DNA of 64,000 bases. It comes from Wolfiporia cocos. Taxonomy: Eukaryota > Basidiomycota > Agaricomycetes > Polyporales > Phaeolaceae. Positions 1-10,900 of this stretch are shown piece by piece (the first letter of the stretch is position 1; each line of letters begins with the position of its first letter). Location: contig JACCLO010000004.1 in assembly GCA_029448655.1 (NCBI GenBank), positions 1,984,001-2,048,000 of the forward strand. The letters run 5' to 3'. The notes below the pieces were generated by a model. It saw only the letters and a list, made by a program, of their open reading frames with translations. It was not told the DNA's origin and searched no databases. The translations under genes and the position numbers were made by a program.

Positions 1-2057
1 TGTTGTTGGTACTGCTACATAGTCCTTGGACTTCATATCTACTACTACAATAATGGCGTCACGACCCTTGGAAACTGGGAGTCCCGTGATCATGTCTACG
101 GAAATGTTCTCCCAGTTGTGTGACGGAGTAGGGTTCGGGTTGAGTGGGGCCGCGCGTTTGGATCGGTCTGGTTTGGCTGTCTGGCACTTGACACATGCCT
201 TCACGTACTGGCGGATGTCTTTTCTCATTTTTGGCCACCAGTAGTGTCGATGTATGGCGGTGTACGTGTTTTCTGTGCCAGGGTGTCCTGCCGAAACCGT
301 GTCGTGGAACGAAGAAATGATTTTTCCTATTAATTCTTCGTCCCGGGGAATGATCATCCTCCCCCTCCTAAACCGCAGACCGTCCTCGGTCGTTTCCTCT
401 GCTTCTACTCCTTCCTTTCCTTCGTAGAGAGCGGCTTCCGCTTTGACCCTCTCTTTTACTTCGTCGTAGGTTATCCCTTTGACTACAGTATAGAATGAGG
501 ATCGCAGCCTTTCTGCGCTGTCTTCGACGAATAGGTGTGGCTTCAGGACGACTTGCCCTTCGAGATGACCCTTGTCGTTGCCGTGGTCACTTCTTCAGGA
601 AAGCCCATCGGCCCGTCCGTTGGTTTTGCCGGGGATGTGCACGAGATGTAGGTCGTACTCGGCAAGTTCCGTCATCCACCGGGCTTGTCGTGGATTAATT
701 TTCTGTGGGGTCTTAAAGTATTCTAGGTTCTTGTGGTCCGTTAGTACTTCTACAGGGTGTTTGGCACCCATTACGAAATGGCGCCATTCGTCTAGGGCAC
801 ACATGATAGCGAGTAACTCTCGATCGTATATCTCGTAGTTACGTTCTGCCGGTATCATCGTCTTACTCTGGTACGCGATTGGCTTCCATACGCCTTCCTG
901 CTTCTGCATGAGGCAGGCTCCAGTCGCGAAGTCTGAAGAGTCTGCCTCAATGCGGAAGGGGTCGTCGTCGTTTGGAATGCCTAACACGGGTGCTTCGATA
1001 AAGATCTTTTTTAATTTCTCGAAGCACTCGAGTTCCGCCGTACCCCACTGCCATTCTGTGTCCTTTGTCAGATTGATCAGTGGGCGAGCTACCGTGGAGA
1101 ACTTGGGTATGAATCTCCGGTAGAAGTTAGCAAATCCGATGAAGGACTGCACTTCTTTCTTGTTCCGAGGTGCTGGCCAATCGGCTACTGCAGCTACCTT
1201 CGTGGGGTCCATACGGATCTGCCCGTGAGAGATTATATGCCCGAGATATTCGACTTCGCTTTTCATGAATTCGCATTTCTCTGGTTTACACGTAAGCTTG
1301 TTTTGACGGAGGACGAGGAGCACCTTGCGCAGGATCTCTTTGTGCTCTGCCTCGTCCTCAGTGAAAACCAGGATATAATCTAGGTATACAATGACTTTGC
1401 CCGTCATTATGAGATCTCGGAAAATGTCGTTCATCAAAGCTTGGAATGTGCCTGGTGCATTGCACATCCCGAAGAACATCACTAATGGCTCATAGAGCCC
1501 CCGATTAGTGATGAAGGTGGCTTTTTCCTCGTCGCCTTCTTTGATTCTGACATTTGTATATCCCCAACGAATGTCCAATTTCGAGAAGTACTTAGCTCTT
1601 TTCAGCTTGTTGAGCAGCTCCGTGATCAATGGGAGCGGGTACCGGTTCTTCTTGGTCATCTGGTTCAATTTCCGATAATCTTGTATGGGTCTCAGTTTCC
1701 CATCCTTCTTTTTGACGAAGAAGAATGGTGCCCCCCATGGTGACTTGGACGGCCGTATGCGTCCGGTTCATAGCTGTTCTTCTAAGAAATCATCTAGCGC
1801 CTCCTGCTCCCTAGGGGAGAGCGCGTAGATCTTGCCGGCATATGGTTCTGAATTGGGCAGCAGTTCGATTGCGTGATCCCACGGTTGCCGTTCGGGGAGG
1901 TTGTCGAATTCCTTTTCCTCAAACACGTCTCGGAAGTCGTGTAGGTACTCGGGGACTACCTCCTCAAAGGCTTTTGCTTCCGTGGTCTTTCCGGCTGCGA
2001 TGGCGATCTCGGTTGCCTTCGTAGCGCGTACTCGCTCTGCGATGTCCGCTCTGCATT
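1..2057 (-). pseudogene. Element J: decayed Ty3/Gypsy pol fragment (RT, RNase H, start of integrase)
   Basis: Read on the minus strand from 2057 to 1, this is one Gypsy-type pol. Order: an acidic linker, the conserved RT entry segment (RPSKSPWGAPFFF), the RT palm, RNase H with a DREL-type motif ([11 protein letters not shown]), then an integrase H2C2 zinc finger (HRHYWWP ... CVKCQ near 140-260) and the first catalytic Asp (SVDMITGLP). It runs off the left edge. It is dead. An in-frame TGA lies near 1770, just before RPSKSP, and another at about 595-597, where the RNase H end (RADGLS) should be followed by Arg. Both fit CGA-to-TGA change. The RT active site reads YLDY instead of YLDD (near 1370-1385). 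Element F is inserted at its upstream end. The remaining 5' part of J (protease, gag) was not found elsewhere in the window. Confidence 0.9.
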
Positions 2058-2573
2058 TGACACAGACTTAGCTCTGATGTCACGTCCCAACCGCTGGGTC
2101 TTGTCTCTAAGGGACCTAACGTCGTCTATAGGGGCGCCGCAATACTAAGGGGGGCGGCAACCAGACTAGCAAGGTATAAGACGAGGGAGACATCGCGCGG
2201 GCAGACAAGGAGAGACTATGAAAGAGGGCACACGCGCCCAACTGACATTAATAGGTCTGAGGTTGTAAGACCTCAGACGCTACTACTTATACATGACGGG
2301 TCCGCTACACTAGAGACTACCGGGCATACCCTAAAGGGGGTGGTCTGTGCGCATGATGGGAACAGTGTCATGTGAGGGGATGACTAAGTAAGGGAGCGGT
2401 GCCAGGGCGCTACTACTATCAGTCTGGTATCTAATCTAACTATCTACCGGTCACGTGCCGTCAGGCAGGGGAGGGCGTAGTGACGAAGGGGTTAGCGAGC
2501 CTAAGGGAAGGTGTAGTGACGCGGGATCGAGCCTAGGGGCCCCCGCATTATGTCAGAGGGTAAAACCGTGACA
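2058..2573 (+). repeat. 5' LTR of element F
   Basis: 516 bp beginning TGACACAGACTTAG and ending AACCGTGACA, directly before the F coding frame. The next bases, ATTTGGCA, are a plausible but unverified primer-binding start; the gag ATG follows at 2582. The end sequences match the solo LTRs at 22115-22704 (same orientation) and 23752-24309 (reverse), so these form one superfamily. The left flank GCATT belongs to J. No second F LTR with the same flank was found. Confidence 0.8.
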
Positions 2574-2581
2574 ATTTGGCA

Positions 2582-3244
2582 ATGGCAGCAGCACCGGTCC
2601 CTCCGTCGGCTCCCCCCGCAAACGTGCACGCGAACACCTGGAGAGCCGCGCCTCTCCAGGGAACACGGGCATCGATGTGGCGGCCCGAGAAACCGGCCAG
2701 CTCGCAATGGGACGCGTACTCCATGCTCCCAGAGCCACAGCCAGACCCACGGTACAAGTCAAAAGTGCGGGAACCGGAAGCATTCACGGGCGACAACTTC
2801 ATCCCGTGGGTGGTAAGGTTAAAGGTGTACATCGACGACAACCGACCCCTTCTTTTCATGGACAGCAAAAAGATTGGCACCACAATCTCGCTGATCAGGG
2901 GTTCCAAGGTCAACGCCTGGGTAACGGCTTTCACGCGAGAACACTATCATGACGGACAATGGCACATGAGCTGGCTACGCTTCATCTGGGAGCTACACCA
3001 GAAGTTCGACGACCCCGACCTAGAGAAAAAGTCGGCCGTCGCGGCTGAAAAGCTCGCCATGGTAATCGGCAAAGGCGAGGAGTACTTCCAGGAATTGGAA
3101 AGACTCCTTTCGGAGGCGAAATACGACAAGGAGAACCAGATAGTACATCGCTGGGTCACCGCCGCCATCCCAAAGGAGATCTACAATGCAGTACACTCCG
3201 CCTTTGTCGCCACCACCGTCAACGACAAGTCACAGCGCGGGTAC
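2582..3244 (+). CDS. Element F gag, N-terminal part (split by A1)
   Basis: ATG at 2582 follows the LTR by 8 bases. The 221 codons give a Pro/Ala-rich start, then a retrotransposon-gag type domain (EPEAFTGDNFIPWVVRLKVYI, WLRFIWELHQKFDDPD, then a charged helical region ending SQRGY). It would form the capsid layer of F particles. The frame is cut at 3244 by A1. After removing A1 and one copy of GGTAC it continues without a base lost at 13157. F was therefore still open here when A1 landed. An upstream in-frame TTG at 2576 exists, but the ATG at 2582 is the more usual start. Confidence 0.8.
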
Positions 3245-3435
3245 TGTCACAGATTTGGGACATTCCACTATTTTTCCCGTATTTTTACCTATTTATCTGG
3301 TATTTCTACGACCTTGTAGACATTTACGCTGCTAAGCGCCCGTCTACACGTACACGCAACCAAACAACACGTACACAACGCGGTATACGTCCACCTGTCA
3401 TAACAACACGTACATAACACGTTTGTACGCGTCAA

Positions 3436-3442
3436 TGACTCA
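3436..3442 (+). promoter_or_regulatory. TGACTCA (bZIP/Gcn4-AP1 type) site in A LTR
   Basis: A perfect TGACTCA lies in the first third of the LTR. The same site is kept in the 3' LTR of A1 and, in reverse, in the A2 and A3 LTRs (GCTGAGTCATTGA). Fungal Gcn4/Cpc1-like bZIP factors bind this sequence during amino-acid starvation. That A transcription responds to this is inference. Confidence 0.4.
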
Positions 3443-3470
3443 GCGGACTAACCTCCGGTGTCACGCGCTG

Positions 3471-3575
3471 TACTCATATCCCGTTATCGGGCTATGTCAC
3501 TACAATTGGATAAGCGGCCCGCTCGTTATCACATGCCAATGCCCTTAGTATTACTCATATCCCGATATCGGTATA
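3471..3575 (+). promoter_or_regulatory. Twin near-palindromic blocks in A LTR
   Basis: Two copies of ACTCATATCCCG followed by TTATCGGG or ATATCGG occur near 3473 and 3552, about 80 bp apart. CCGATATCGG is a palindrome. All A-family LTRs keep both blocks. Their spacing upstream of the TATA site suggests protein-binding elements; the factor is unknown. Confidence 0.35.
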
Positions 3576-3757
3576 TAGTTATCACGTGCATAGCCACTAT
3601 CACAACATGGACCTACGGTCCAAACAACGCTTCCTACTGGTGCGGCCATTACCGGCGCACATGGTCTACTGTAGTTTACGACTTAGCTGTATTAGTTATG
3701 TCTGCGCACAGACCGTCTCAATGTTTGGCTCCCTTACTGGTAACCAAACACTACATG

Positions 3758-3765
3758 TATATAAG
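3758..3765 (+). promoter_or_regulatory. TATA-like element of A LTR
   Basis: TATATAAG within CATGTATATAAGTAGGGC. The same core, TGTATATAAGTAGGGC, occurs in the C-family LTR (50834-50841), which supports a shared promoter core. Transcription should start a few tens of bases downstream. Confidence 0.55.
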
Positions 3766-3923
3766 TAGGGCTATCGCTACGATATGCCTTAGATTTGTTC
3801 TCTGCATTCGCACAGTTACATATCATCTCTGCTTGCGCCCACTAGTCTCCTCACCAACCTCCAGCAACTCCTTCAAGTCGCTTATTAGGTTATAGTGTGA
3901 GTCCCACAGTCTAGTCTGTGTCA

Positions 3924-4921
3924 TAAGAACAAATCTCCCCCTACCCCCGCCCTTGCGCTCGCGCTTGGGCCTGGGTCTCTATCCTACAGGGGTATTTTGC
4001 TCGTTGCTGCGCACATCCCTTTCTGCCTGACAAGGCGATTGGGGTGATAGTTGAGATCTGGGGGATACATCACCATCCTCGGCAGAGGATTGGCAACCAG
4101 GGAAGCCACACCGCCTTTTTAGGCAAGAGGCCTACCTAACCCGGACTCCAGGGTCAAGGAGACACGGTCCTCGCTGACAAGCTTGGACTGTGAGCGGTTA
4201 AGACCCGCCTGTGGAAAAAAGGGGACGGTCTGCCCGTGTGCGCCCAACCCCCTGTCATGGCAAGCGTTGTTCAGCGCCCCATCACTATCCACAGGGTCAT
4301 CACTATGATGGCATGGGAATTTTCCAAAGCCGCCGCCCAGGCGTAAGGGCCCTGCTTTGAACCCGTCATGGGAAAAGCAGTGAGGGGGATCATCTTCGGA
4401 TAATCCTGCCAAAGGACAAGTGCGGTAGCCAAAAAACATAAGTCCTCCGGGCAGTTCGGCGTGCACGTCATGGGGTCAAATAGGGCAAAGGGGTACACTT
4501 GCGCGCCTTAGGGCTAATCCACTTACCTGTGGACGCGATGGTATTCCAATGTCCTGAAAAAGTCCCCGTGATAGTCTGTAGACGGCAACCTCATTGTTGA
4601 AGCATGGACAGGCTAAGGGATGTAAAATCCCAGCCACTTTCTGGCATCGTCCCTCCGGGGCGGTGTCGTGTATCCGAATCCCAATCATCTGACCCAGGAA
4701 CCGGCCTGGCAGTCAGCAACTCTACCCCTGGAGTCGGCGCCTCTGACCGTTAGGGTCATGCGAATATCCGCGCCGTCTCGGCACAGGGTTTGCGCGCAAC
4801 ATAAGAGTAATTATGCCCCGTAGTACACCTTCTTTGCTCCTGAAAAGGAGTCCACTACCCTACCTTACATAATCCCTTCTATTCCTGTTCTTGGACGTAT
4901 CACTGGGAAACTTCGTTTCTC
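3924..4921 (+). other. A1 leader between 5' LTR and ORF1; conserved, probably structured RNA
   Basis: 998 bp with no convincing ORF. Several stretches recur in element C in the same order and spacing: CCCGGACTCCAGGGT at 4140-4154 (C: 51220-51234), GCGGTTAAGACCCGCCT at 4194-4210 (C: 51276-51292, one difference) and TCCAAAGCCGCC near 4323 (C: 51432). It ends with the hairpin CTCCT-GAAA-AGGAG (4837-4850), a GNRA-type tetraloop that C also has. The expected role is packaging, dimerisation or translation control. No ordinary tRNA primer-binding site (TGG start) is evident after the LTR. Confidence 0.6.
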
Positions 4922-5845
4922 ATGAATGCTGCACTTTCTAGAATCATGCCCCGCGTTACCCGTCGCACCCGTGGCTCCTCCACTGCCCCTTACGTTAAGC
5001 CGGCGAAGCGGTCCCTTCTCAGCCGCATCGACACCGCCGACATTCCTCGGGCAGAGGACGTCACCTACACTCTTCCTGTAAAGGAAGACTACACCGGGAA
5101 GCTCCATCTTTGGGAGATTCCCGTCCACATGCCAAAGCACATCGCTGAGGCTGGGAAACCCGCTCCTCGACCTCCCAAGCCAGTTCCGCTCGCCAAGCGC
5201 ATCTGGACAGAGGAAGAGAAGCTAGCCGCTTCCATTACCGCCATGGAGAACCTAATCGAACTCCGCGAACTCAACAAGCTCAAGCTCGCCCGCGATAAGC
5301 TGAATAAGCGAATCGCCGCCAAACAAGCCGCCAAGGAAGCCAAGCAAGTAGCTTCTTCACTGGCCCTCCGTCTCTCCAGCCCGGCGGCCGGACCTTCTGT
5401 TCCGGCCAACCACAAGATTCTCGACCCTTCCCTCATCTTCGGGAAGAAGAAACCTCTCCAAGCATGCGATCAAGTCATTCCCATGCTAGAAGGCACTCTC
5501 ACCCGTCTTACTCCTCTCGCCAACCACCCCCCTAATTACCCAGGCTTCCATATGGAAAACGACATGCGTTTCCATACTATGGTAGTAGAATTGGAGGATT
5601 TGGTGGATAACGTAAAGGATAGAGCGAGACGAGGGAGGATCACCAATAGAGACTGGAGAATTATGAAAAAGTACTGTAAACAGCTCGGCAGTATTTCCTT
5701 TTTGGATTGGCGTACGGACTTAGCTCGTATCGTAGCAGAATGCGTAGCGCTACACATTACTTTTGCCTTCGGTGTAACACCACCTGACAAGGTGGCAGGG
5801 CCCTCGACTACTTCGGTAGAAGAGGATATACTCGCGATTGTGTAG
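4922..5845 (+). CDS. A1 ORF1: conserved 307-aa protein of unknown function upstream of gag
   Basis: I do not recognise this protein. The same frame is open in all three A copies (here; 27153-28076 minus; 46515-47438 minus) with mostly single substitutions. N-terminus: basic (MPRVTRRTRG). Residues about 35-75: a segment around SRIDTADIPRAEDVTYTLP. About 95-140: a strongly helical charged region (EEEKLAASITAMENLIELRELNKLKLARDKL), likely coiled coil. The C-terminal 100 residues include a conserved helical block (MRFHTMVVELEDLVDNVKDRARRG) and end DILAIV. No zinc finger, protease or membrane segment is visible. It lies 146 bp before gag. Possible roles are an RNA-binding accessory or a second structural protein; this is speculation. 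Confidence 0.75.
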   Translation: MNAALSRIMPRVTRRTRGSSTAPYVKPAKRSLLSRIDTADIPRAEDVTYTLPVKEDYTGKLHLWEIPVHMPKHIAEAGKPAPRPPKPVPLAKRIWTEEEKLAASITAMENLIELRELNKLKLARDKLNKRIAAKQAAKEAKQVASSLALRLSSPAAGPSVPANHKILDPSLIFGKKKPLQACDQVIPMLEGTLTRLTPLANHPPNYPGFHMENDMRFHTMVVELEDLVDNVKDRARRGRITNRDWRIMKKYCKQLGSISFLDWRTDLARIVAECVALHITFAFGVTPPDKVAGPSTTSVEEDILAIV

Positions 5846-5991
5846 TAGCAATACTATCATCTTTTAACTCTGAAATAGAGTGCGAGTGTGATCTATAACA
5901 AAAGTTGCAGCTTTCAAACCAAAATCCCTTCTTAAAGAATCTAAGACAATGAGTAACCGGAACTAACATTCGTCACAAACAGATTCACAAA

Positions 5992-7989
5992 ATGTCTTCC
6001 ACCTCCTCCGTCAGCACCCCCCTCGCTCCCCGCAAGATGCGCCTCCGCTCAGAAGGCCCGGTGACACCGGTAGCTGGTCCCTCGGGAACTCAGCAACTAG
6101 TGACACTAGAGCACCTTAGCGAGGAAGAAGAAGGGGAAGAGGAAGAGGAAGAAGAAATGGCCGAATTCGTTCCCCCGCAAAGGGAATCTCCGACCAACCC
6201 CATGGGCACACGCCCAGGCACCCCCATTGCCGGCTATCCTCCGGCTCGTCGCACCCGCCCAATCGGGCCCGCCACAACCTTGGAGATGGAATTCTCGGGC
6301 CCGACACGGCAAACCAATGTCGCGGTCGAGAATAACCTCAAGGCGTACCTCCCTGAGGAGGAACACCACAAGGTAGATGGGTCCATACATGGGCCAATCA
6401 TCGACGCCGCCATCCAACGAGGAGCGGCAATCAGCCACGACACCACCGACATCCTTGGTCGGATGGTGCACGCCCGCCTGGAGCGTATCCATGGCAGACT
6501 CGATTCCCTGGCTGGGCAATCCAGGGCAATCGAACAAAAGGCCCAAGACGAGCTACAGGAAGCGGTCAACTCGGTCCGCAACGAGGTATTGTCCACTTTG
6601 GTGGACCTCGGCAAGGAACTCCGACAGGAGTACACCGCCAAATTCACCACGCTGGAAAAGGAGCTCCGAAAGGACTACCGGTCCCGGCTCGACGACCTCG
6701 AGGATGCGTTCGCAGAACGCATGGAGAAGGTTGACGAGGAACTTCGGAGAATTCGCAAGAATCCCTCCGTTCCCAACCCTCCCGGCGTCCACACGCCCCC
6801 GGCAGACCCGACACCGGCCTCCGGTCATGCTCAAGCCAGAGCAGCCGAGGCCGCTGCCGCCGCTCAAGCTGCAGCCGCTGCTGCAGCAGCCGTCGCCCCG
6901 CAGATTCCAGGTCTGCCTCAAAACCTGAAAATTCCCCCTCCCCCAGAATTCTCCGGGTCATCTGGAAAGGTGACCGCACAGGAATGGGTGGAGAAGATGG
7001 GTCTCTACTTCGGCACCCTCCGGGTTTATGACGACCACGACCGCATCACCACTGCCCTGTTCCGAGTAACAGGAGACGCCTACAAGTTTTTCTCGCCTCT
7101 TATCAAAAAGGCAGGAAACGGCGAACCCCTCGGTACATGGGAGGACTTCACTAAATCAGTGATGGTCCAATACGGTAAGATGACGGACAAGGAAATCGCA
7201 AAGAAGGAAATCCGTGGTTACTATGGCGCCAAGGGCAAGGAGCTCGCCGAGTCGAATTACTTCAACTACTGCGAGCGTTTCCGTACCCTCGGTCGCCTAT
7301 CGGAAACCGCCAACGAGACCCTGGTGTGGGAGTTCACCGAAACACTCCCCGAAAAGGTTAAAGACACCTTGAACGTCCTCGGCAAAACCCCGTTCTTCAA
7401 GGCCCCGACCGACATCGAACCTCTCATCGACTTTGCTCTGGAAATGTACCAAACGTCATATCCAGACAAGATCAAGGGCTCGATCTTCGAGAAGGCCGGG
7501 AAGAAGGACTCGGCCCCTGCCGAAAAGAAGGAGACGTCCTCCGCTTCTGCAAAGAAGTCGGAGAAAAAGAAGGACAAGGGAAAGGCGCCCGCCAAAGCCC
7601 CCGCCGACACCGCCAACGCCGTCTGCACTTACTGCAAGCAGACGGGACACTACTTCAACAAGTGTCCTAAGCTTGCGGCAGACAAGGCCACGGGAACGTT
7701 CGTGCCTGCCGCTCAGCGGGCCGAACAACAAAGGGCGAAGGATGCAGCTGCCGCGTCTGGAAAAACCACGGCTGCTCCTTCGGGTAGTGGAAAGGGACAG
7801 GCTTCTGGCAAGAAGCCGTACTCGGCGCCCCCCGCGGATGGCAAGACGTATCGTGCCCGAACGATCTGGGAAGAAGTGACGGCTGACTCAAGCTCAGCAG
7901 GACCCTCGGCCCCCGCCACCACCATCGCCAATGTCGGGACCATCTCGGTTCCCCTCGCCCCAACCACACGTCTCGAAGACGTTCTGTGA
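5992..7989 (+). CDS. gag: A1 gag polyprotein
   Basis: 665 aa. N-terminus Ser/Thr-rich, then an acidic run (about 41-55) and a Pro-rich stretch. Residues about 145-260 form a long charged coiled-coil-like region (HARLERIHGRLDSLAGQS onward). An Ala-rich linker follows at about 280-305. The retrotransposon gag domain (about 330-500) contains TAQEWVEKMGLYFGTLRVYD and SNYFNYCERFRTLGRL. A Lys-rich segment follows, then one CCHC zinc knuckle at residues 545-558 (CTYCKQTGHYFNKC), which would bind the element RNA. The end overlaps pol by at least 59 bases in the +1 frame, so pol is probably made by +1 frameshifting or re-initiation. A2 and A3 carry damaged copies. Confidence 0.92.
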   Translation: MSSTSSVSTPLAPRKMRLRSEGPVTPVAGPSGTQQLVTLEHLSEEEEGEEEEEEEMAEFVPPQRESPTNPMGTRPGTPIAGYPPARRTRPIGPATTLEMEFSGPTRQTNVAVENNLKAYLPEEEHHKVDGSIHGPIIDAAIQRGAAISHDTTDILGRMVHARLERIHGRLDSLAGQSRAIEQKAQDELQEAVNSVRNEVLSTLVDLGKELRQEYTAKFTTLEKELRKDYRSRLDDLEDAFAERMEKVDEELRRIRKNPSVPNPPGVHTPPADPTPASGHAQARAAEAAAAAQAAAAAAAAVAPQIPGLPQNLKIPPPPEFSGSSGKVTAQEWVEKMGLYFGTLRVYDDHDRITTALFRVTGDAYKFFSPLIKKAGNGEPLGTWEDFTKSVMVQYGKMTDKEIAKKEIRGYYGAKGKELAESNYFNYCERFRTLGRLSETANETLVWEFTETLPEKVKDTLNVLGKTPFFKAPTDIEPLIDFALEMYQTSYPDKIKGSIFEKAGKKDSAPAEKKETSSASAKKSEKKKDKGKAPAKAPADTANAVCTYCKQTGHYFNKCPKLAADKATGTFVPAAQRAEQQRAKDAAAASGKTTAAPSGSGKGQASGKKPYSAPPADGKTYRARTIWEEVTADSSSAGPSAPATTIANVGTISVPLAPTTRLEDVL

Positions 7990-10900
7990 AGAACACACCA
8001 GCCCCGCAGCGGCTGGGAGTGTACAGCGCCCCGAAGAAGCGCACCTCTACGAAGAGGCTTCACAGAGACCCCTTATCTTGTGGGAAGATAAGGCGGTCGT
8101 GCGTCACCCGGTATCCCATCTCGGTATATTCGGTAACTCGGCAATGGACTTTGCCCGGAGGACAAGGACACTAGCTACACGTGCCCCTCCTGTACAATAC
8201 TTTTATCCTGATCCGCTCGCATTGAAGTTTTTCACTTTGTATAATGTACATGGAAACGATTCTCGAGACGACAATAAATCGTTCTCTATCGAAGTGGAAC
8301 TGTGGGTATATGGAAAGAAAGTAAACGCCATGGCTTTAATCGACACCGGTGCATCAATAAGCGTCATTGATAAGAAACTCGTCCATGAGGAGAAATTAGT
8401 CACTCAAAAACTACCTTCACCTCTCGAGATTCGTAACGCCGACGGTACCTCTAATACCGCCGGTAATATCAATATGGCAGTAAAAGCTTATATGGTGCAC
8501 GAGGAACACAAGTCCACCGAATTCTTGTACGTAATGGACGTACAGAATGCGGATGTGATCCTCGGATATGATTGGTTCCTGAAACACAACCCGGACTTCA
8601 ATTGGCCGGAAGGAACCTTCACATATCGGTGTACGGAAAAATGCAAACATGGCAAACGGGTTTCGATTTCTGAGGAAGAAGATGAAATCGAACCCCGCAA
8701 CATCTATCAGATCATCAATGACTTTCCAATAGATTTTCTCGGCTTAGAGGAGCCTGAGAATCCCTTTGTCGCTTGGGTGAACACCCTTGACGAAGGAACG
8801 GAACTCCTTATCGACGCCATTCAGTCGATAACGGAGAAGTCGGATGATGAATTCCTGACAGATGCGGATCTCCAGAAATGGAAATCTTTGGTTCCGGAGG
8901 AATACCAGGAGTTTGGTCCCACGGTATTTTCTCAACGCGCATCCGAAAGGATGCCCGAACGGAAACCATACGACCACGCCATCGACTTCCCCGATGACGC
9001 GGTACTACCGCCCCCGAGTAAGGCATACAAGATGTCTCCTCAGGAAGCGAACTCGCTAGATCAATGGATTCAGGAAGAGTTACGGAAGGGCTACATCCGA
9101 CACTCGAAATCCCCGATCGCGAGTCCGGTCTTCTTCGTCCCTAAAAAAGACGGCAGAGCCCGAATGGTAGTCGATTACCGAGAGGTGAACGACTTGACCA
9201 TTAAAAATAGGTACCCTCTCCCACGCATAGATGAGCTTATCGATAAGCTTAGCCAGGCTTCGATATTTACGAAGCTCGACTTGCGTTGGGGTTACAACAA
9301 CGTAAGAATCAAGGAGGGAGATGAATGGAAGACCGCATTCATTACGCCTAACGGCCTTTACGAAGCTGTAGTCATGTACTTCGGTTTTTGTAATGCACCC
9401 AGCACGTTCCAACACATGATGAACGACATTCTAGGTGACCTTATCAGAGAAGGAAAGGTCATTGTCTACCTAGACGACATCCTTGTGTTCGGAAACGACC
9501 TGTTGGAACACCGTCGTATTGTCAAGCAAGTATTACAAATCTTGCAAGACAACGACTTGTTCGCGAAGCCTGAAAAGTGCTTCTTCGAACAAAGCAGTAT
9601 TGAATACCTGGGAATGATTATTTCCAAAGGGAAAGTCGAAATGGACCCTAAGAAGGTAGCCGGCGTAATGGACTGGCCTACACCTGCCAAGGTGAAGGAC
9701 GTCCAGGCCTTTGTTGGCTTCGCCAACTACTACCGGCGGTTCATTAAAGACTTCTCCAAAGTGGTTAAGCCGTTAACCGAACTGTCCAAGAAAAACACGC
9801 AATGGAACTGGGGACCCGAACAAGCGGAAGCCTTCCAAACTCTCAAGGAAGCTTTCACATCGGCTCCAATACTCCGGATCCCAGATCAGGAGTCCCCGTT
9901 CCGCGTGGAAGCGGATTCTTCCGATTACGCAACTGGTGCAGTGCTATCACAATACTCTTCGGAGGATAAGCTCTGGCACCCAGTAGCCTTTTACTCGAAA
10001 TCTCTATCAGCACCCGAAAGGAACTATGAGATTTACGATAAGGAGTTGCTCGCAATCATCCGCGCTCTAGAGGAATGGAGACATTACCTCGAAGGACACC
10101 CGCACAAATTTGAAGTATGGTCGGATCATCTCAATCTGACATATTTCAAATCGGCACAACGGCTAACCCGGAGACAGGCACGTTGGAGTCTTTACCTGAC
10201 AAGGTTCAACTTCACCATGTGCCACAAACCCGGTAAAACAATGCTTACGGCTGATCCTCTGTCACGGAGGCCAGACCATGAAGAGGGGGTGGAACTCGAC
10301 AATCGCGATCAAATTTTGCTGAAACCGGAATACTTTACGGTTAGGGCGCTAGAAGCGTCGCAGCAGGAGATACAATCAGGCGACGAGGACCTCCTCCGAC
10401 AAATCCGACAAGCCCTCATGGACGATCAGATTACCAAAGATTACCAGGAACTACTGAAAAGTGGTCCCAAGGAATTCGGTAAAGATCTCCAGGAATGGAA
10501 CATGGAGGCCGGATTACTCCTCAGACGAGGAAAAGTGTACGTTCCAAAAGAGCCTAAGGAATTGCGCACGAAGATTCTGGAGTTACATCATGACCATGTG
10601 ACGGCCGGACACTTCGGACGATGGAAGACCTATGAACTTCTATCACGTAATTACTGGTGGCCCGGAATGACCACGATGGTAAAGCAATACGTGGAAGGTT
10701 GTGACACATGTCAACGCATGAAGAACCACAACCAGACCCCGTACGGACCCCTGCAACCGCTCCCAGTCCCGGAAGCACCTTGGGACACCGTCACAATTGA
10801 CCTTATCGTCCACTTACCGCCCAGCGGCGAATTGAAACAATTCAATGCTATTATGGTAATAGTGGACCGGCTTACCAAGCGAGCGCACTTCATTCCCACA

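Larger units (their letters stand above)
3245..3923 (+). repeat. A1 5' LTR
   Basis: 679 bp, promoter-bearing LTR. It starts TGTCACAGATTTGGG and ends AGTCTAGTCTGTGTCA. It contains a TATA-like site, a TGACTCA site, several ACACGTAC repeats near 3350-3410 and two copies of the near-palindromic ACTCATATCCCG(T/A)TATCGG block. The matching LTR is at 12473-13151. Confidence 0.95.

Noticed and set aside
3458..3895. 145-codon frame in the A LTR, repeated at 12686-13123
   Set aside because: It is identical only because the two LTRs are; it does not persist in A2 or A3 LTRs.
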